A stretch of 64,000 nt of DNA from Bacteroidota bacterium (GTDB lineage Bacteria; Bacteroidota; Bacteroidia; B-17B0; Aurantibacillaceae). Under the pieces are notes generated by a model that did not search any database, was not told the origin of the DNA, and saw only the letters and a list, made by a program, of their open reading frames with translations. Below are positions 18,488-28,894 of this stretch, piece by piece (position 1 is the stretch's first letter; each line of letters begins with the position of its first letter). The position numbers and the translations under genes are program-made. The stretch lies in the NCBI GenBank assembly GCA_013298715.1, contig JAAFIQ010000021.1:1-64000 (forward strand), in the 5' to 3' direction.

Positions 18488-20584
18488 ATGACACAATTAC
18501 AAAACTATGCATACGGCCAATGGATTGCCGGAGCAGATAACGGAACAGAATTATTTAATGCCATTAATGGTGATTTAGTTGCAACTGCAAGTAGCAAAGG
18601 AATTGACTTTGCAAAAATGTGCGATTATGCGCGCACCGTTGGCGGACCAAAACTTCGCAAACTAACATTTCAACAACGAGGCATGATGCTTAAAGCATTA
18701 GCAACGCATTTATTGAGTAAAAAAGATATTTTTTATAAAGTTAGTTGGGCTACTGGTGCAACTAAAGCAGATAGTTGGGTAGATATTGAAGGCGGTATAG
18801 GCAATTTATTTACCTATGCAAGCTTACGTCGTCAATTCCCTAACGAAACCTTTTGTTACGATGGTGATGTGGCAAGACTTTCAAAAAATAATACCTTTAT
18901 TGGACATCATATTTGCGTACCTAAAGAAGGAGTTGCCATTCACATCAATGCCTTTAATTTCCCAGTTTGGGGTATGTTAGAAAAAATTGCTGTTAACTTA
19001 TTTGCGGGCGTACCTTGCATTGTAAAGCCTGCAACCTTAACAAGTTTTTTAACCGAAGCCGTTGTGAAAGAAATTGTAGCAAGTAATATTTTGCCTGATG
19101 GTGCTCTACAACTGATTTGTGGAAGTGCTAATGGAATATTAGAACATGTTACAAATCAAGATGTGGTAACGTTTACAGGCTCTGCATCAACAGGAAAAAT
19201 GCTAAAATCGCACCCACGTTTGTTAGAAGAAAGTGTACATTTTAACATGGAAGCCGATAGTTTAAATTGTTGCGTGCTTGGAACAGATGTTACACCCGAT
19301 AAACCTGAATTTGATTTATTTATTAAAGAAGTTGTAAGAGAAATTACAACCAAGGCAGGACAAAAATGTACAGCAGTGCGCCGTATCATCGTTCCTGAAA
19401 ATTTGGTAGAAGATGTGCAAATTGCTTTAGGTAAACGTTTATCTAGTAATATTATTGGTGATCCTAATGTGGAAGGTGTGCGCATGGGCTCATTAGCAGG
19501 TAAATCGCAGCTTGTTGAAGTACGCGAAAAAGTGGAGCAACTCTCTAAAACACAAAAAATTATTATTGGCAATTTTGAAAACTTTGAAGTAAAAGGAGCC
19601 GATAAAAATAAAGGTTGTTTTATGCCACCAATTATTTTCTTAAACGATGCACCATTTAAAAATACCGATTGCCATAATGTTGAAGCCTTTGGCCCAGTTA
19701 GCACCATAATGCCATACAAAACCATTGAAGAAGCAATTGAGTTAGCAAAAATGGGTAAAGGAAGTTTAGTAAGTTCAATAATCACTGCCGATGATAGCAT
19801 TGCTCGAAAATACACCATCGGTGCGGCATGTATGCATGGGCGCATTTTAGTTTTAAATAGCGAGTGCGCTAAAGAAAGTACCGGTCATGGTAGCCCAATG
19901 CCAATGTTGGTGCATGGCGGACCGGGTCGTGCGGGTGGTGGCGAAGAAATGGGCGGTAAACGTGGCGTTTTTCATTACTTGCAACGTACCGCTATACAAG
20001 GCACACCAACAACGATTAGCGCTATTTTAAATAATTACCAACAAGGGGCAAAACAAATCATTAAAGATATTCATCCGTTCCGTCAACATTTTGAAGATTT
20101 AGAAATAGGAGAAACTACAATCACGCCTTTGCACACAGTTACCGAGGACGATATTGTGAACTTTGCTAATTTAAGTGGTGATAAGTTTTACGCCCATTTA
20201 CAACCCGATGCGTTAGAAGGAACTATTTTTAAACGTACGGTGGCACATGGCTATTTTGTTTTATCAAAAGCGGCAGGTTTATTTGTTGATGCGCCAAAAG
20301 GGCCAGTATTATTGAATTATGGATTAGATGAATGCCGATTTACACGCCCTATTTACCCAGGTATGACCATAGGCGTGAAATTTACATGTAAAGAAAAAAT
20401 TGAAAACGACAAGCCACTAAAGGCAGCTAACGGTGAGGAGGTTAACGTTGGTATTGTAAAATGGCTAGTAGATATTTACGATGCAAGCGCCATGAATATT
20501 TTAGAAAAATATGATGCCGTTGACCAAGCGGGACAGACAGTTGGTGTTGCATCTATTTTAACGATGGTGAAAAAGAAGAAGTAA
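18488..20584 (+). CDS. paaZ: PaaZ-type oxepin-CoA hydrolase / 3-oxo-5,6-dehydrosuberyl-CoA semialdehyde dehydrogenase
   Basis: 698 residues, the fused two-domain architecture of PaaZ. The N-terminal aldehyde dehydrogenase has catalytic C294 (AGQKCTAVRR) and E255 (FNMEADS), agreeing in position with E. coli C295/E256. The C-terminal MaoC-like hot-dog hydratase starts near residue 535, with SGDKFYAHLQ and VAHGYFVLSKAAGLF. It opens the ring of oxepin-CoA and oxidises the aldehyde in phenylacetate degradation. It is alone here; paaABC lie 25 kb away on the other strand. Confidence 0.95.
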   Translation: MTQLQNYAYGQWIAGADNGTELFNAINGDLVATASSKGIDFAKMCDYARTVGGPKLRKLTFQQRGMMLKALATHLLSKKDIFYKVSWATGATKADSWVDIEGGIGNLFTYASLRRQFPNETFCYDGDVARLSKNNTFIGHHICVPKEGVAIHINAFNFPVWGMLEKIAVNLFAGVPCIVKPATLTSFLTEAVVKEIVASNILPDGALQLICGSANGILEHVTNQDVVTFTGSASTGKMLKSHPRLLEESVHFNMEADSLNCCVLGTDVTPDKPEFDLFIKEVVREITTKAGQKCTAVRRIIVPENLVEDVQIALGKRLSSNIIGDPNVEGVRMGSLAGKSQLVEVREKVEQLSKTQKIIIGNFENFEVKGADKNKGCFMPPIIFLNDAPFKNTDCHNVEAFGPVSTIMPYKTIEEAIELAKMGKGSLVSSIITADDSIARKYTIGAACMHGRILVLNSECAKESTGHGSPMPMLVHGGPGRAGGGEEMGGKRGVFHYLQRTAIQGTPTTISAILNNYQQGAKQIIKDIHPFRQHFEDLEIGETTITPLHTVTEDDIVNFANLSGDKFYAHLQPDALEGTIFKRTVAHGYFVLSKAAGLFVDAPKGPVLLNYGLDECRFTRPIYPGMTIGVKFTCKEKIENDKPLKAANGEEVNVGIVKWLVDIYDASAMNILEKYDAVDQAGQTVGVASILTMVKKKK

Positions 20585-20804
20585 TTATTTCTCAAAAAAA
20601 CTGTCAAAAAAGAAGCAATTATTTGTTTGTAACTCGTAGAAGTAATTGCATAGTGTTGAGTTATAAAAAATAGTTTATAAAGGAATTAAATTATAATTTT
20701 TAGTTCTTATATTATTAATTATAAACGGTTCAAAGAATTTGAATAGAGCTAGATCAGACGTAATTTTTGGTAACGAATAACATAAAAATAAAATTACATA
20801 AAAT

Positions 20805-22991
20805 ATGAAGTTATCAAAAAAAGTAGTTTTTCTAATAATATTAAATATCACATTTTCTTGTTATTGCCAAAATGGGGTAATTGATTCTCTTCTTAAAGAA
20901 TTAAAAAAATGGGAAAACACAAGTGGTTTAGCGGCAGATACCAATTTGTATTTAATAAATCTTGAAGTTGCAAAAGATTACTTTAACAGAGATTTAGATA
21001 CCTCACTGATTTATGCTAATAAAAGTTTAAAATATGCTCTAAATGTAAACGATACTCTCAAGATTGTGCTGTGTAAAATGCATATCGCAACAATTTTAAT
21101 GTATAAAGGCGATAATCAATCTGCTTTAAAAATTTTTCTCAGCTATCTTCCTTTTATTGAGGCAAAATTAAAAATTTCTCCACATAGTACAAAATATCTC
21201 AACACCGCTGGTAATATGAATAATAGAATAGGCTATTTGTATTACCTTCAATCTAATATTGAAAAAGCGCTTAACTATAATTTTGTTGCGTTAAAGCAAT
21301 TTGAAATTGCAGCTAATAAAAATGCTAAAACTGCCGTGCTTGCAAATATTGGGAACGCCTATACAAAATTGAATGAACACAAGAATGCAATAAAGTATTA
21401 CCAACAGGCCAAAGATTTAGCAAAATCGCAGAATAATTTAAGGCAACTAGATGCAAATTTACTGAATCTAGGTATTTCTTACTCAAGTCTTAATCTTATA
21501 AAAGAGGCAGAGAGCTATTATTTACAAGCGATTAATAGCAATGACGTTGAGGTTTTAGCCAATTGTTATAACGGATTAGGAACCTTGTATCAAGAAAAAA
21601 AAGAATACACACGAGCCCTGTTAAATTTTAAAAATTCTTATGAAAAATATAAAATTATGCAAGATATGCGTGGCGAAAGTATAGCACTTAATAATATTGC
21701 GAATGTTCATATTTTAAAAAAAGAATATTCAAAAGCAGAACAAGTATTACTTGAAGCAATACAAATTGGCTCACAGCAAGGCATGATAGCCGAACTTGAT
21801 GCTTTTTACGAAAATTTACACGAAGTTTATTTTAATACGAATCGGCCTGCTTTGGCGCTGGCAGCCTATAAGAAGCATGTATTATATCGCGATAGTCTTA
21901 AAAATGAAGAAAACCAAAAAGCACTCATTACAAAGGAAATGCAATACGAGTTTGACAAAAAGCAAACTGCCGATAGTTTAAAAACAGTTCAAGAAAAAAA
22001 AGTAGCTCAAATAAAATATGATGAAGAAAAAAGTAAAAATAAATTACGCATAATTTTAGGGAGTAGTATTTTATTTCTCCTTTTATTGTTTACTTTATTA
22101 ATGTATAACCGATTTAAAGCAATCCAAAAGCAAAAAGTTATAATTGAACTAAAAGAAAAAGAAACGCAGTTTCAAAAGCATGTTATTGAAGAAAAACACA
22201 AGGCAATAACAGATAGTATAAATTATGCCGAGCGTATTCAACGCAGTTTCCTTGCCACGAAAGAACACCTTGATTTAAATTTACGTAACTACTTTATTTT
22301 ATTTAAACCTAAAGATGTTGTAAGCGGCGATTTTTATTGGAGCGCAACTCTTAATAATGGTTTGTTTGCATTGGCAATAGCAGATAGCACTGGGCATGGC
22401 GTACCAGGCGCTATTATGAGTTTATTAAACATTAGCAGTTTAGAAAAAGCGATTGAAACCAATGTACAACCATCTGATATTTTAAACGCAACACGCAAAA
22501 CAATTATTGAACGTTTAAAAAAAGATGGCAGTCCAGACGGTGGTAAAGACGGAATGGATTGCAGCCTTTTATGTTTTGATTTTACAAACATGAAACTTTC
22601 TATTTCTGCAGCCAATAACCCTGTTTGGATTGTGCGCCCTAAGCCCGAGGCGAGCGCTGAGGCTCTCGAAGCGCGAGAAGCCACCGTTATAGAAATTAAA
22701 CCCGATAAAATGCCAGTTGGTAAACATGATAAAGACCAAATACCATTTACCCAACAAGAAATACAGTTACAAAAAGGTGATGTAATTTATACTTTAACGG
22801 ATGGCTTTCCTGATCAATTTGGTGGCGAAAAAGGAAAAAAATTTATGAGCAAAAACTTAAAGGAGTTGTTAGCGGCAAATGCTCATTTACCAATGCAAGT
22901 GCAGAAACAACTGTTGGAAAGTACTTTTATAGATTGGGTTGGAAATTTAGAACAGGTAGATGATGTTACACTGATAGGAATAAGAATTTAA
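20805..22991 (+). CDS. TPR-repeat membrane PP2C (SpoIIE-type) phosphatase
   Basis: 728 residues. The signal peptide ends YCQ, and TPR units span roughly residues 50-360 (for example AVLANIGNAYTKLNEHKNAIKYYQQA). A membrane helix lies near 415-435 (ILGSSILFLLLLFTLLMY), then a coiled coil with the signature DSINYAERIQ. A cytosolic SpoIIE/PP2C domain runs from about 494, with metal-binding acidic blocks DVVSGDFYW, ADSTGHGVPGA, GKDGMDC and EQVDDVTLIG. A periplasmic TPR sensor probably controls a cytosolic serine phosphatase. It heads a cluster of three such paralogs. Confidence 0.9.
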   Translation: MKLSKKVVFLIILNITFSCYCQNGVIDSLLKELKKWENTSGLAADTNLYLINLEVAKDYFNRDLDTSLIYANKSLKYALNVNDTLKIVLCKMHIATILMYKGDNQSALKIFLSYLPFIEAKLKISPHSTKYLNTAGNMNNRIGYLYYLQSNIEKALNYNFVALKQFEIAANKNAKTAVLANIGNAYTKLNEHKNAIKYYQQAKDLAKSQNNLRQLDANLLNLGISYSSLNLIKEAESYYLQAINSNDVEVLANCYNGLGTLYQEKKEYTRALLNFKNSYEKYKIMQDMRGESIALNNIANVHILKKEYSKAEQVLLEAIQIGSQQGMIAELDAFYENLHEVYFNTNRPALALAAYKKHVLYRDSLKNEENQKALITKEMQYEFDKKQTADSLKTVQEKKVAQIKYDEEKSKNKLRIILGSSILFLLLLFTLLMYNRFKAIQKQKVIIELKEKETQFQKHVIEEKHKAITDSINYAERIQRSFLATKEHLDLNLRNYFILFKPKDVVSGDFYWSATLNNGLFALAIADSTGHGVPGAIMSLLNISSLEKAIETNVQPSDILNATRKTIIERLKKDGSPDGGKDGMDCSLLCFDFTNMKLSISAANNPVWIVRPKPEASAEALEAREATVIEIKPDKMPVGKHDKDQIPFTQQEIQLQKGDVIYTLTDGFPDQFGGEKGKKFMSKNLKELLAANAHLPMQVQKQLLESTFIDWVGNLEQVDDVTLIGIRI

Positions 22992-23055
22992 TTACAAAGT
23001 AGAAGTACAAAATGAAGCACTATCAAAGGTATTCTAACTATATTTACACTAAACC

Positions 23056-23754
23056 TTGAAAATAGATAAATATATCAGTCAAAACGGATTTTGTTCTCGC
23101 AGAAAGGCCTTTGATTTAATTGAAGAAAAGCGAGTAGTGGTTAATAAAAAAGTAGCTACCTATAGTACTAAATTTAATCCTGGAGATAGTGTTGAAATTG
23201 ATGGTGAGCTTTTAATTGAAAAAATATTTGTGCCAACATACATTGCCTATAATAAGCCAAAAGGTATAATTTGTACAACTGAAACAATTCAAAATAATAT
23301 TTTAAGTGCAATTAATCATCCAGAAAAAATATATCCAGTTGGCAGATTAGACAAAGATTCGGAAGGATTAATTTTATTGACGAATGTTACTTCATTAATA
23401 GATAAAATAGCTAATCCAAAGTTTGAACATGAAAAAGAATATGTTGTTACCCTGAATATGCCAATTACAAATAAATTTATTTCGGAGGTGGAAAGTGGCA
23501 TGGATATTGGGGGTGGAGTAGTTATCCAACCTTCAACTATAAATATAAGTAAAGAAAGTAAAAGAATCTTTAATATTGTTCTTAAGCAGGGCATAAACAG
23601 ACAAATAAGAAAAATGTGTAATAAGCATAATTACACGGTATTAAAATTACAACGCATAAGAGTAATGCATATTGAGCTCGCAAAACTCAAATTGGACCAA
23701 TGGAGAAATCTTACGGAAAATGAAATTATTGAAATAAATAATAGCTCTACTTGA
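23056..23754 (+). CDS. rluF: 23S rRNA pseudouridine synthase, RluF/RsuA family
   Basis: 232 residues. An N-terminal S4 RNA-binding domain (KYISQNGFCSRRKAFDLI) precedes the RsuA-type catalytic domain. Catalytic Asp99 is in GRLDKDSEGL, with KPKGIICT and GINRQIRKMC as further family motifs. RluF converts U2604 (E. coli numbering) of 23S rRNA to pseudouridine. The start is TTG 23056, the only start that gives the complete S4 domain. It lies between two TPR/PP2C genes with short gaps. Confidence 0.9.
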   Translation: MKIDKYISQNGFCSRRKAFDLIEEKRVVVNKKVATYSTKFNPGDSVEIDGELLIEKIFVPTYIAYNKPKGIICTTETIQNNILSAINHPEKIYPVGRLDKDSEGLILLTNVTSLIDKIANPKFEHEKEYVVTLNMPITNKFISEVESGMDIGGGVVIQPSTINISKESKRIFNIVLKQGINRQIRKMCNKHNYTVLKLQRIRVMHIELAKLKLDQWRNLTENEIIEINNSST

Positions 23755-23786
23755 AATAAAATTAATACACTTTAATCTTATCCTTT

Positions 23787-25100
23787 ATGAAAAGCTTAAT
23801 AATACTCGTTTTATTTATTTCAAATAATTTATGTGGGATAATTAATTTAGATAGTTTAAAAACATGCATAGCTAACAACAATAAGGTTGACACTAATAAG
23901 ATAAACACACTAAATTTATTAGCAAACTCTTATTTAATGAGTAAAAATGATAGCGCATTATTATTCGCTAACCAAGCTCTTAACGAAGCAAAAAAAATAA
24001 AGTATTTAAAAGGCATGGCTGCAGCATATAAAAATTTAGGCGATTTTCACAACGGCGCCAGTAATTTTGACTTATCAATTTATAATCTTATTGAAAGTTA
24101 TAAAATTTACGAGCAATTAGATAGTAAAGCTAAAATGAGTAATGCTTTAAACTCAATTGCCAATTCGTATTTAGGATTAAATAATTATACAAAGGCGCAA
24201 GAATATTATTTAAAGAGTTACAACATTGCCATTGCCGATTCCAATAAAGCAATGATCGCTACTACCTCCGTAGGCTTGGGAAATATTTTATTATACAATA
24301 ATAAACCAAAAGAAGCATTTGAATACTTTAATAAATCAGTTATTTTGTTTAACTCTATTCCTAATGCTTTAACCCAAAAGGCGCTAACGCTTTTGGCACT
24401 TGGTAATTCGCTAATTCAACTTCACGAAAATAAAAAAGCTTATAAAAGTTTTGAAGAGAGCGTTGAGCTATTATCCAAAATAAAAAACAGATACGGTCTT
24501 GCTTCAGCATATTCAACCATAGGGAAGGCTTATTACGACGAAAATGAAATAAAAAAATCTTTATTCTATTATTTAAAAGCAGACTCTATTTTTAAAATAG
24601 AAAATTCATATTTAGATATGAAAGATATTTCCTTCGCTATTTCAGAGTTGTATAAAAAAGATAAGCAGTTTGAGAAATCGCTTAATTATTATGTCTTATT
24701 TTCAAAGTATAAAGATTCTATTTTTAATGGTAAAAAAAGCAAACAACTGCTTGAAGTTGAAGCTAAATATGAAACAGAAAAAAAAGAGAATCAAAACAAA
24801 TTACTGCGATTAGAGAATGCACTTTCTACCGATATTATTAAGCAACAGAAAATTATTTTTTACATCATAGCCGCTGCTTTGTTAATCATGTCGATACTGG
24901 CATTTTTTATACTTAAAGGATTAAAAAAACAACAAAAGGCTAATGAAGTAATTTCAAGACAAAAACAGGAAGTAGAATTACAAAAGCATAAAATAGAAAT
25001 TCATCAAAAAGAAATTATTGATTCGATAAAATATGCCAAACGAATACAGCAGGCCTCATTGCCTCATAGTAGTTACATTAAGAAATACTTGAATGGCTGA
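23787..25100 (+). CDS. TPR membrane signalling protein, paralog lacking the PP2C domain
   Basis: 437 residues. Same plan as its two neighbours: signal peptide, TPRs (about 40-330), membrane helix near 355-378 (IIAAALLIMSILAFFIL), coiled coil and the signature DSIKYAKRIQQASLP. It then stops after SYIKKYLNG, just where the others enter the phosphatase domain (DFYW/DFSW block). No phosphatase remnant is found in the next 367 bases. This is either a truncated relic or a receptor that works without its own output domain. The frame itself is intact. Confidence 0.85.
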   Translation: MKSLIILVLFISNNLCGIINLDSLKTCIANNNKVDTNKINTLNLLANSYLMSKNDSALLFANQALNEAKKIKYLKGMAAAYKNLGDFHNGASNFDLSIYNLIESYKIYEQLDSKAKMSNALNSIANSYLGLNNYTKAQEYYLKSYNIAIADSNKAMIATTSVGLGNILLYNNKPKEAFEYFNKSVILFNSIPNALTQKALTLLALGNSLIQLHENKKAYKSFEESVELLSKIKNRYGLASAYSTIGKAYYDENEIKKSLFYYLKADSIFKIENSYLDMKDISFAISELYKKDKQFEKSLNYYVLFSKYKDSIFNGKKSKQLLEVEAKYETEKKENQNKLLRLENALSTDIIKQQKIIFYIIAAALLIMSILAFFILKGLKKQQKANEVISRQKQEVELQKHKIEIHQKEIIDSIKYAKRIQQASLPHSSYIKKYLNG

Positions 25101-25467
25101 TCTAAACCGGTTCTACTAATATTTAAAATAAATAAATTTCTATAATCGAATTTTATTAGTTAATATGTAAAATTCTTAACATGCTGTAAATGAGGATTTT
25201 TGGTTTTAAACCCTAAACAGCCAGTTCAAAAAAAACGTCGTCGGCGATTAAGCAATTGTAAGGATTTCCAAGGAAATTCTTTATGAGAAATCCTAACAGT
25301 TCCTAATTTGAGATAACCCGCAATAAAACAATTAGTAAGTCAATAACTCGTTTTCTACTTTCTAATTGCAGTTAAAAATACTACAAATTCGGATATATTT
25401 TATTAGATTTACTTTTGCATAAGAATCAATTAAATCAGTGGTTACTAGAAAAGAGTAGTTTTGGTGA
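25101..25467. other. Gap after the truncated paralog, with imperfect hairpin
   Basis: 367 bases without a gene. It holds an 11-bp stem with one mismatch, 25258-25268 (GTAAGGATTTC) against 25287-25297 (GAAATCCTAAC). A run with higher G+C (ACGTCGTCGGCG) lies at about 25235. Near the end is the -7 box of the following gene. Nothing resembling a PP2C domain is left. Confidence 0.5.
25410..25417 (+). promoter_or_regulatory. -7 promoter box (TACTTTTG)
   Basis: TACTTTTG, a full TAnnTTTG match, 50 nt before GTG 25468. It would give the TPR/PP2C gene its own promoter and a leader of about 45 nt. Confidence 0.4.
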
Positions 25468-27465
25468 GTGAATAAGTTTATTATAAATATAGTTGTTTTT
25501 ATTGTTTTTAAATCTATTTGCTATTCGCAACAAAAAGTTGATACTACGTTAGCTAAAATTAATAAACAGTTTCACGATACAGTTAATGCAAGAATTCTTT
25601 ACGCCGATGCGGATGAGCTTAGTAAAATAGATCCAAGCCTCTCAATCACTTACTTAAATAAAGCTTTAAAGTTTGCACAAAATAATAACAGTAAAATAAT
25701 TTTATCAGATATTTATAACAAACTTGGCTATTGCTATTATTTTACCAATGAGTATAGTTTAAGTTTAAAAAATTTTATACTTGCGCTTGAGTATTGCGAA
25801 AAATTGAATAATCCATCTGGTATTGCAGCATGTTACAATAATATCGGTTCTATTTATCTTGATATTAAGGATACTACCAATGCTTTAAGAAATCATTTAA
25901 AATCTTTGGAAATTCGGAAAACATTAAAACCTGTTGATGAAACAGTTAAAGGACAAATTTCTATGTCTTATGGAAACATAGGTAAAACTTATTTTACAAT
26001 GGGTAGGCTTAGCAAAGCTATGGATTATTACAAAATGAGTTTAAAAATTTCAAAAGAGATTGGTAACAAAAATAGAGAAGCATTAATGCTGAATAACATG
26101 GGAAGCATTTATGGCGAGCAAAAAAATTATGCAGAAGCCTTCCGTTATTTCTCGGAGGCCTACGTGATTTATAAGCAGCTTAACTCCAAGGAGAATAGTG
26201 CTTTATGCCTCAATAATATTGCTGAAATTAACTTCCGAACACGCCGTTATTTTAAAGCAATAGAAAGCTATAATGCATCTTTAGAAATATCTAGCGAAAT
26301 ATCTGGGCTTTCAGATATGGAGACAAGTTACACTGGCTTGTATAATTGTTACTTACAAATGAAAGATTATAAACAAGCGCATAATTATTTGGTGTTGTCG
26401 AATAGCATACACGATTCAATTTTTAGCGAAGAAAACACGAGCGAATTAAATAATCTAAAAGCCAAGTTTGATGCCAACTCACGCGAAAAAGAAATTAAAT
26501 TATTAACTGCAGATAAGGCATTAAAAGACATTAAAATCCGAAATGCAAATATTGTAACGTATGCATCTATTTCTGGAATATTAATATTAAGTGCTTTTGT
26601 ATTTTATGTTTTTTATCTGTTAAAGCAGAAACAAAAAATTAATCAAGAATTGAATTCAAAGAATGAAAAAATTGAATACGCCTATCAATTGGTTGATGCA
26701 AAGCAAAAAGAAATTTTAGATTCAATTAATTATGCTAAACGCATTCAAAATGGTTTAATAGCAAACAAGAAAGAGTTAACCAAGTATTTCCCAAACAACT
26801 TTATATACTACAATCCAAAAGATATTGTTAGTGGGGATTTTTCTTGGACAAATTATTCAAAAAATGAATCAAATGAAGAATTGTTTTACCTTGCCTGTTG
26901 CGATAGCACTGGTCATGGTGTGCCAGGAGCATTTATGAGTTTGCTAAACATGTCGTTGCTGAGTGAAGCAATAAATGAGAAGAAAATTTTTGAACCAAAT
27001 TTAGTTTTTAATCACATTAGGCTTAGGCTTGTTGATTTGATTGGCGCCGAAGGGCAGCAGGACGGATTTGATGGAACTTTACTTTGCTTAAATTTATCGA
27101 ATAAAAAAATAACCTATGCTTCTTCTAATAACGGTGGTTTATTAGTTAAGCCTGATGGAAGTTTTGAAGAATTAAGTTATGATAAAATGCCGGTTGGTAA
27201 AGGTGAGAAAGAGAATAGTTTTTTACTTTACGAACTAAACTACAGCCAAGGCGATAGTGTTTATTTGTATACCGATGGATTTGCTGATCAATTTGGTGGA
27301 CCAAAGGGAAAAAAATTCAAATACAACCAATTTATTGCTACACTAATAAATGTTAGTACTTTGCCGATTGATAAACAACAAAAAGAACTTGAATTAATTT
27401 TTAATAACTGGCAATCAAATCACGAACAGGTAGATGATGTTGAGGTTATAGGCATAGTGTGTTAA
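25468..27465 (+). CDS. TPR-repeat membrane PP2C (SpoIIE-type) phosphatase
   Basis: 665 residues. GTG 25468 gives a complete signal peptide (MNKFIINIVVFIVFKSICYSQ). TPR units follow to about residue 330 (GKTYFTMGRLSKAMDYYKMS), a membrane helix near 364-386 (ISGILILSAFVFYVFYLL), coiled coil and signature DSINYAKRIQNG. The SpoIIE/PP2C domain from about 443 has DIVSGDFSW, CDSTGHGVPGA and EQVDDVEVIG. It differs from the 20805 paralog throughout the TPR region, so the two probably sense different things. Partners (anti-sigma or anti-anti-sigma proteins) are not in the window. Confidence 0.9.
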   Translation: MNKFIINIVVFIVFKSICYSQQKVDTTLAKINKQFHDTVNARILYADADELSKIDPSLSITYLNKALKFAQNNNSKIILSDIYNKLGYCYYFTNEYSLSLKNFILALEYCEKLNNPSGIAACYNNIGSIYLDIKDTTNALRNHLKSLEIRKTLKPVDETVKGQISMSYGNIGKTYFTMGRLSKAMDYYKMSLKISKEIGNKNREALMLNNMGSIYGEQKNYAEAFRYFSEAYVIYKQLNSKENSALCLNNIAEINFRTRRYFKAIESYNASLEISSEISGLSDMETSYTGLYNCYLQMKDYKQAHNYLVLSNSIHDSIFSEENTSELNNLKAKFDANSREKEIKLLTADKALKDIKIRNANIVTYASISGILILSAFVFYVFYLLKQKQKINQELNSKNEKIEYAYQLVDAKQKEILDSINYAKRIQNGLIANKKELTKYFPNNFIYYNPKDIVSGDFSWTNYSKNESNEELFYLACCDSTGHGVPGAFMSLLNMSLLSEAINEKKIFEPNLVFNHIRLRLVDLIGAEGQQDGFDGTLLCLNLSNKKITYASSNNGGLLVKPDGSFEELSYDKMPVGKGEKENSFLLYELNYSQGDSVYLYTDGFADQFGGPKGKKFKYNQFIATLINVSTLPIDKQQKELELIFNNWQSNHEQVDDVEVIGIVC

Positions 27466-27607
27466 TCGAAACTAAATTTGACCAACGTTCACTTCTAATA
27501 CCAAGAAGAATTAAAAATTTTATCATTGATTGATCTAAAAAATATTTCATCTTGTTGTAAGATGATTAAAGAGACCCATTCAAACACTGAATTTACTCAT
27601 CTTGAGT

Positions 27608-28894
27608 TTAATAAATAAACTTTTTAGCAATCTGCTTTTGGTTTTGTTCAATAACCAAGCAATACAAACTTCCACTGCTTAGGTTTAATTTTTTTAGTAG
27701 AAGTATTTCATTTTCAACTTCAGAAAAATAAACTTTATGCTCAAATTGCAGTTTCCCATCAAGGGAGTATATTTTTGCAGTAATCACTTCACTTGAAAAA
27801 TTAATGAGCCTCAATCTCAATGCCGAAGCTTCATTATCATTAATAACCAAAGCATCAAGTTCTTTTCCCTTATCGTTTTGTACTTCTATGATTCGTGAAT
27901 ATTTATAGGAGTTATCATTATCTACAAGTTTAAGTTTATAATAGGTTGTTTGGTTTAAAACTTCGTAATCATCAAATTCATAATCTTGTTTACTACTAAT
28001 CTGATTTGTACTTCTTTGCACAAGCGCAATAGATCGCCAATTATAAGCATTTGTAGATTTATATAATTCAAAATGCTTAAAATTAACGCTGTTTTCAGTA
28101 AGCCAATTAAGTTTTGTAAAATCGTTTTGCTTTGAGGCGCTAAATTTTAGTAAATCGATTGGCAAAACTACAATTAGTGCATTTACTTCAAATGAAATCA
28201 TTGCCAGTCTGTTAGGCGTAGTATTTGTAATTGTTGGGTCAGTTGTAAGATTTGTGCCTAACAATAAAGAATTAACACAATAGGAATGATTGGATAAGTT
28301 AATATCTGCATGCTCTGTATAACCCGCAGGTACAGGGTTATAATTGGATGACGCACTTGAGGAAGTACCACTAGTAAAAACCCTGTCGTTTATTTCGGCA
28401 CTAATACTGGGGTTAGCATCAATCGTATTATTAGTTGTTCCTGGAGCTGTAAAGGCAATTCTGCTGTCTTCAACGGGATTTGATTGATCTACGCCGCCAA
28501 GTGTGAAAACTGTGGTGCCAACACTTTCAAGCGCAGCAATACAGCAAGTAGCAGTAAAGGCAATTACAACAGAATTATGGGCCGCAGCTATAATTTGAGA
28601 TTCGTTTAAATAGAAAGCACAGATTTGATTACGTTTGTTTGGTGTTCCTCCGGTTTGATTTATAGCTGCTGTTGTTATTTGAGTCATATTTATCCCACCA
28701 TAATTTGCAGATATAATGCTGTTAGCCGTTGTATTAAACTCAGCGGTAACAAAAAACAAAAGCAATCTGTTGGAGCCAGCAGCGGCGTTAAAGGTAAACG
28801 TTTGTGTGATGAAATTACCCTGATTTAATATAGAGACCTGAGCTTTATTAGAGAAAATAGCTAAAAATAATGACAATATAAAATTAATTCTCAA
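27608..28894 (-). CDS. Secreted protein with probable T9SS C-terminal domain
   Basis: 428 residues. TTG 28894 begins a signal peptide (INFILSLFLAIFSNKAQ). A beta-rich N-terminal half (SNRLLLFFVTAEFN, GGVDQSNPV) is followed by the LPIDLLKFSASKQND-type segment. That segment recurs before the sorting domain in Bacteroidota secreted proteins, with LNWLTENSVNFKHFELYKS after it. The C-terminus (AKIYSLDGKLQFEHK, LSSGSLYCLVIEQN) fits a type A sorting domain of weak consensus. Function unknown, surface or secreted. Confidence 0.75.
   Translation of the reverse strand: MRINFILSLFLAIFSNKAQVSILNQGNFITQTFTFNAAAGSNRLLLFFVTAEFNTTANSIISANYGGINMTQITTAAINQTGGTPNKRNQICAFYLNESQIIAAAHNSVVIAFTATCCIAALESVGTTVFTLGGVDQSNPVEDSRIAFTAPGTTNNTIDANPSISAEINDRVFTSGTSSSASSNYNPVPAGYTEHADINLSNHSYCVNSLLLGTNLTTDPTITNTTPNRLAMISFEVNALIVVLPIDLLKFSASKQNDFTKLNWLTENSVNFKHFELYKSTNAYNWRSIALVQRSTNQISSKQDYEFDDYEVLNQTTYYKLKLVDNDNSYKYSRIIEVQNDKGKELDALVINDNEASALRLRLINFSSEVITAKIYSLDGKLQFEHKVYFSEVENEILLLKKLNLSSGSLYCLVIEQNQKQIAKKFIY

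Noticed and set aside
18488-20584. paaZ as part of the paaABC operon
   Set aside because: It lies 25 kb away on the opposite strand; only pathway, not operon, connects them.
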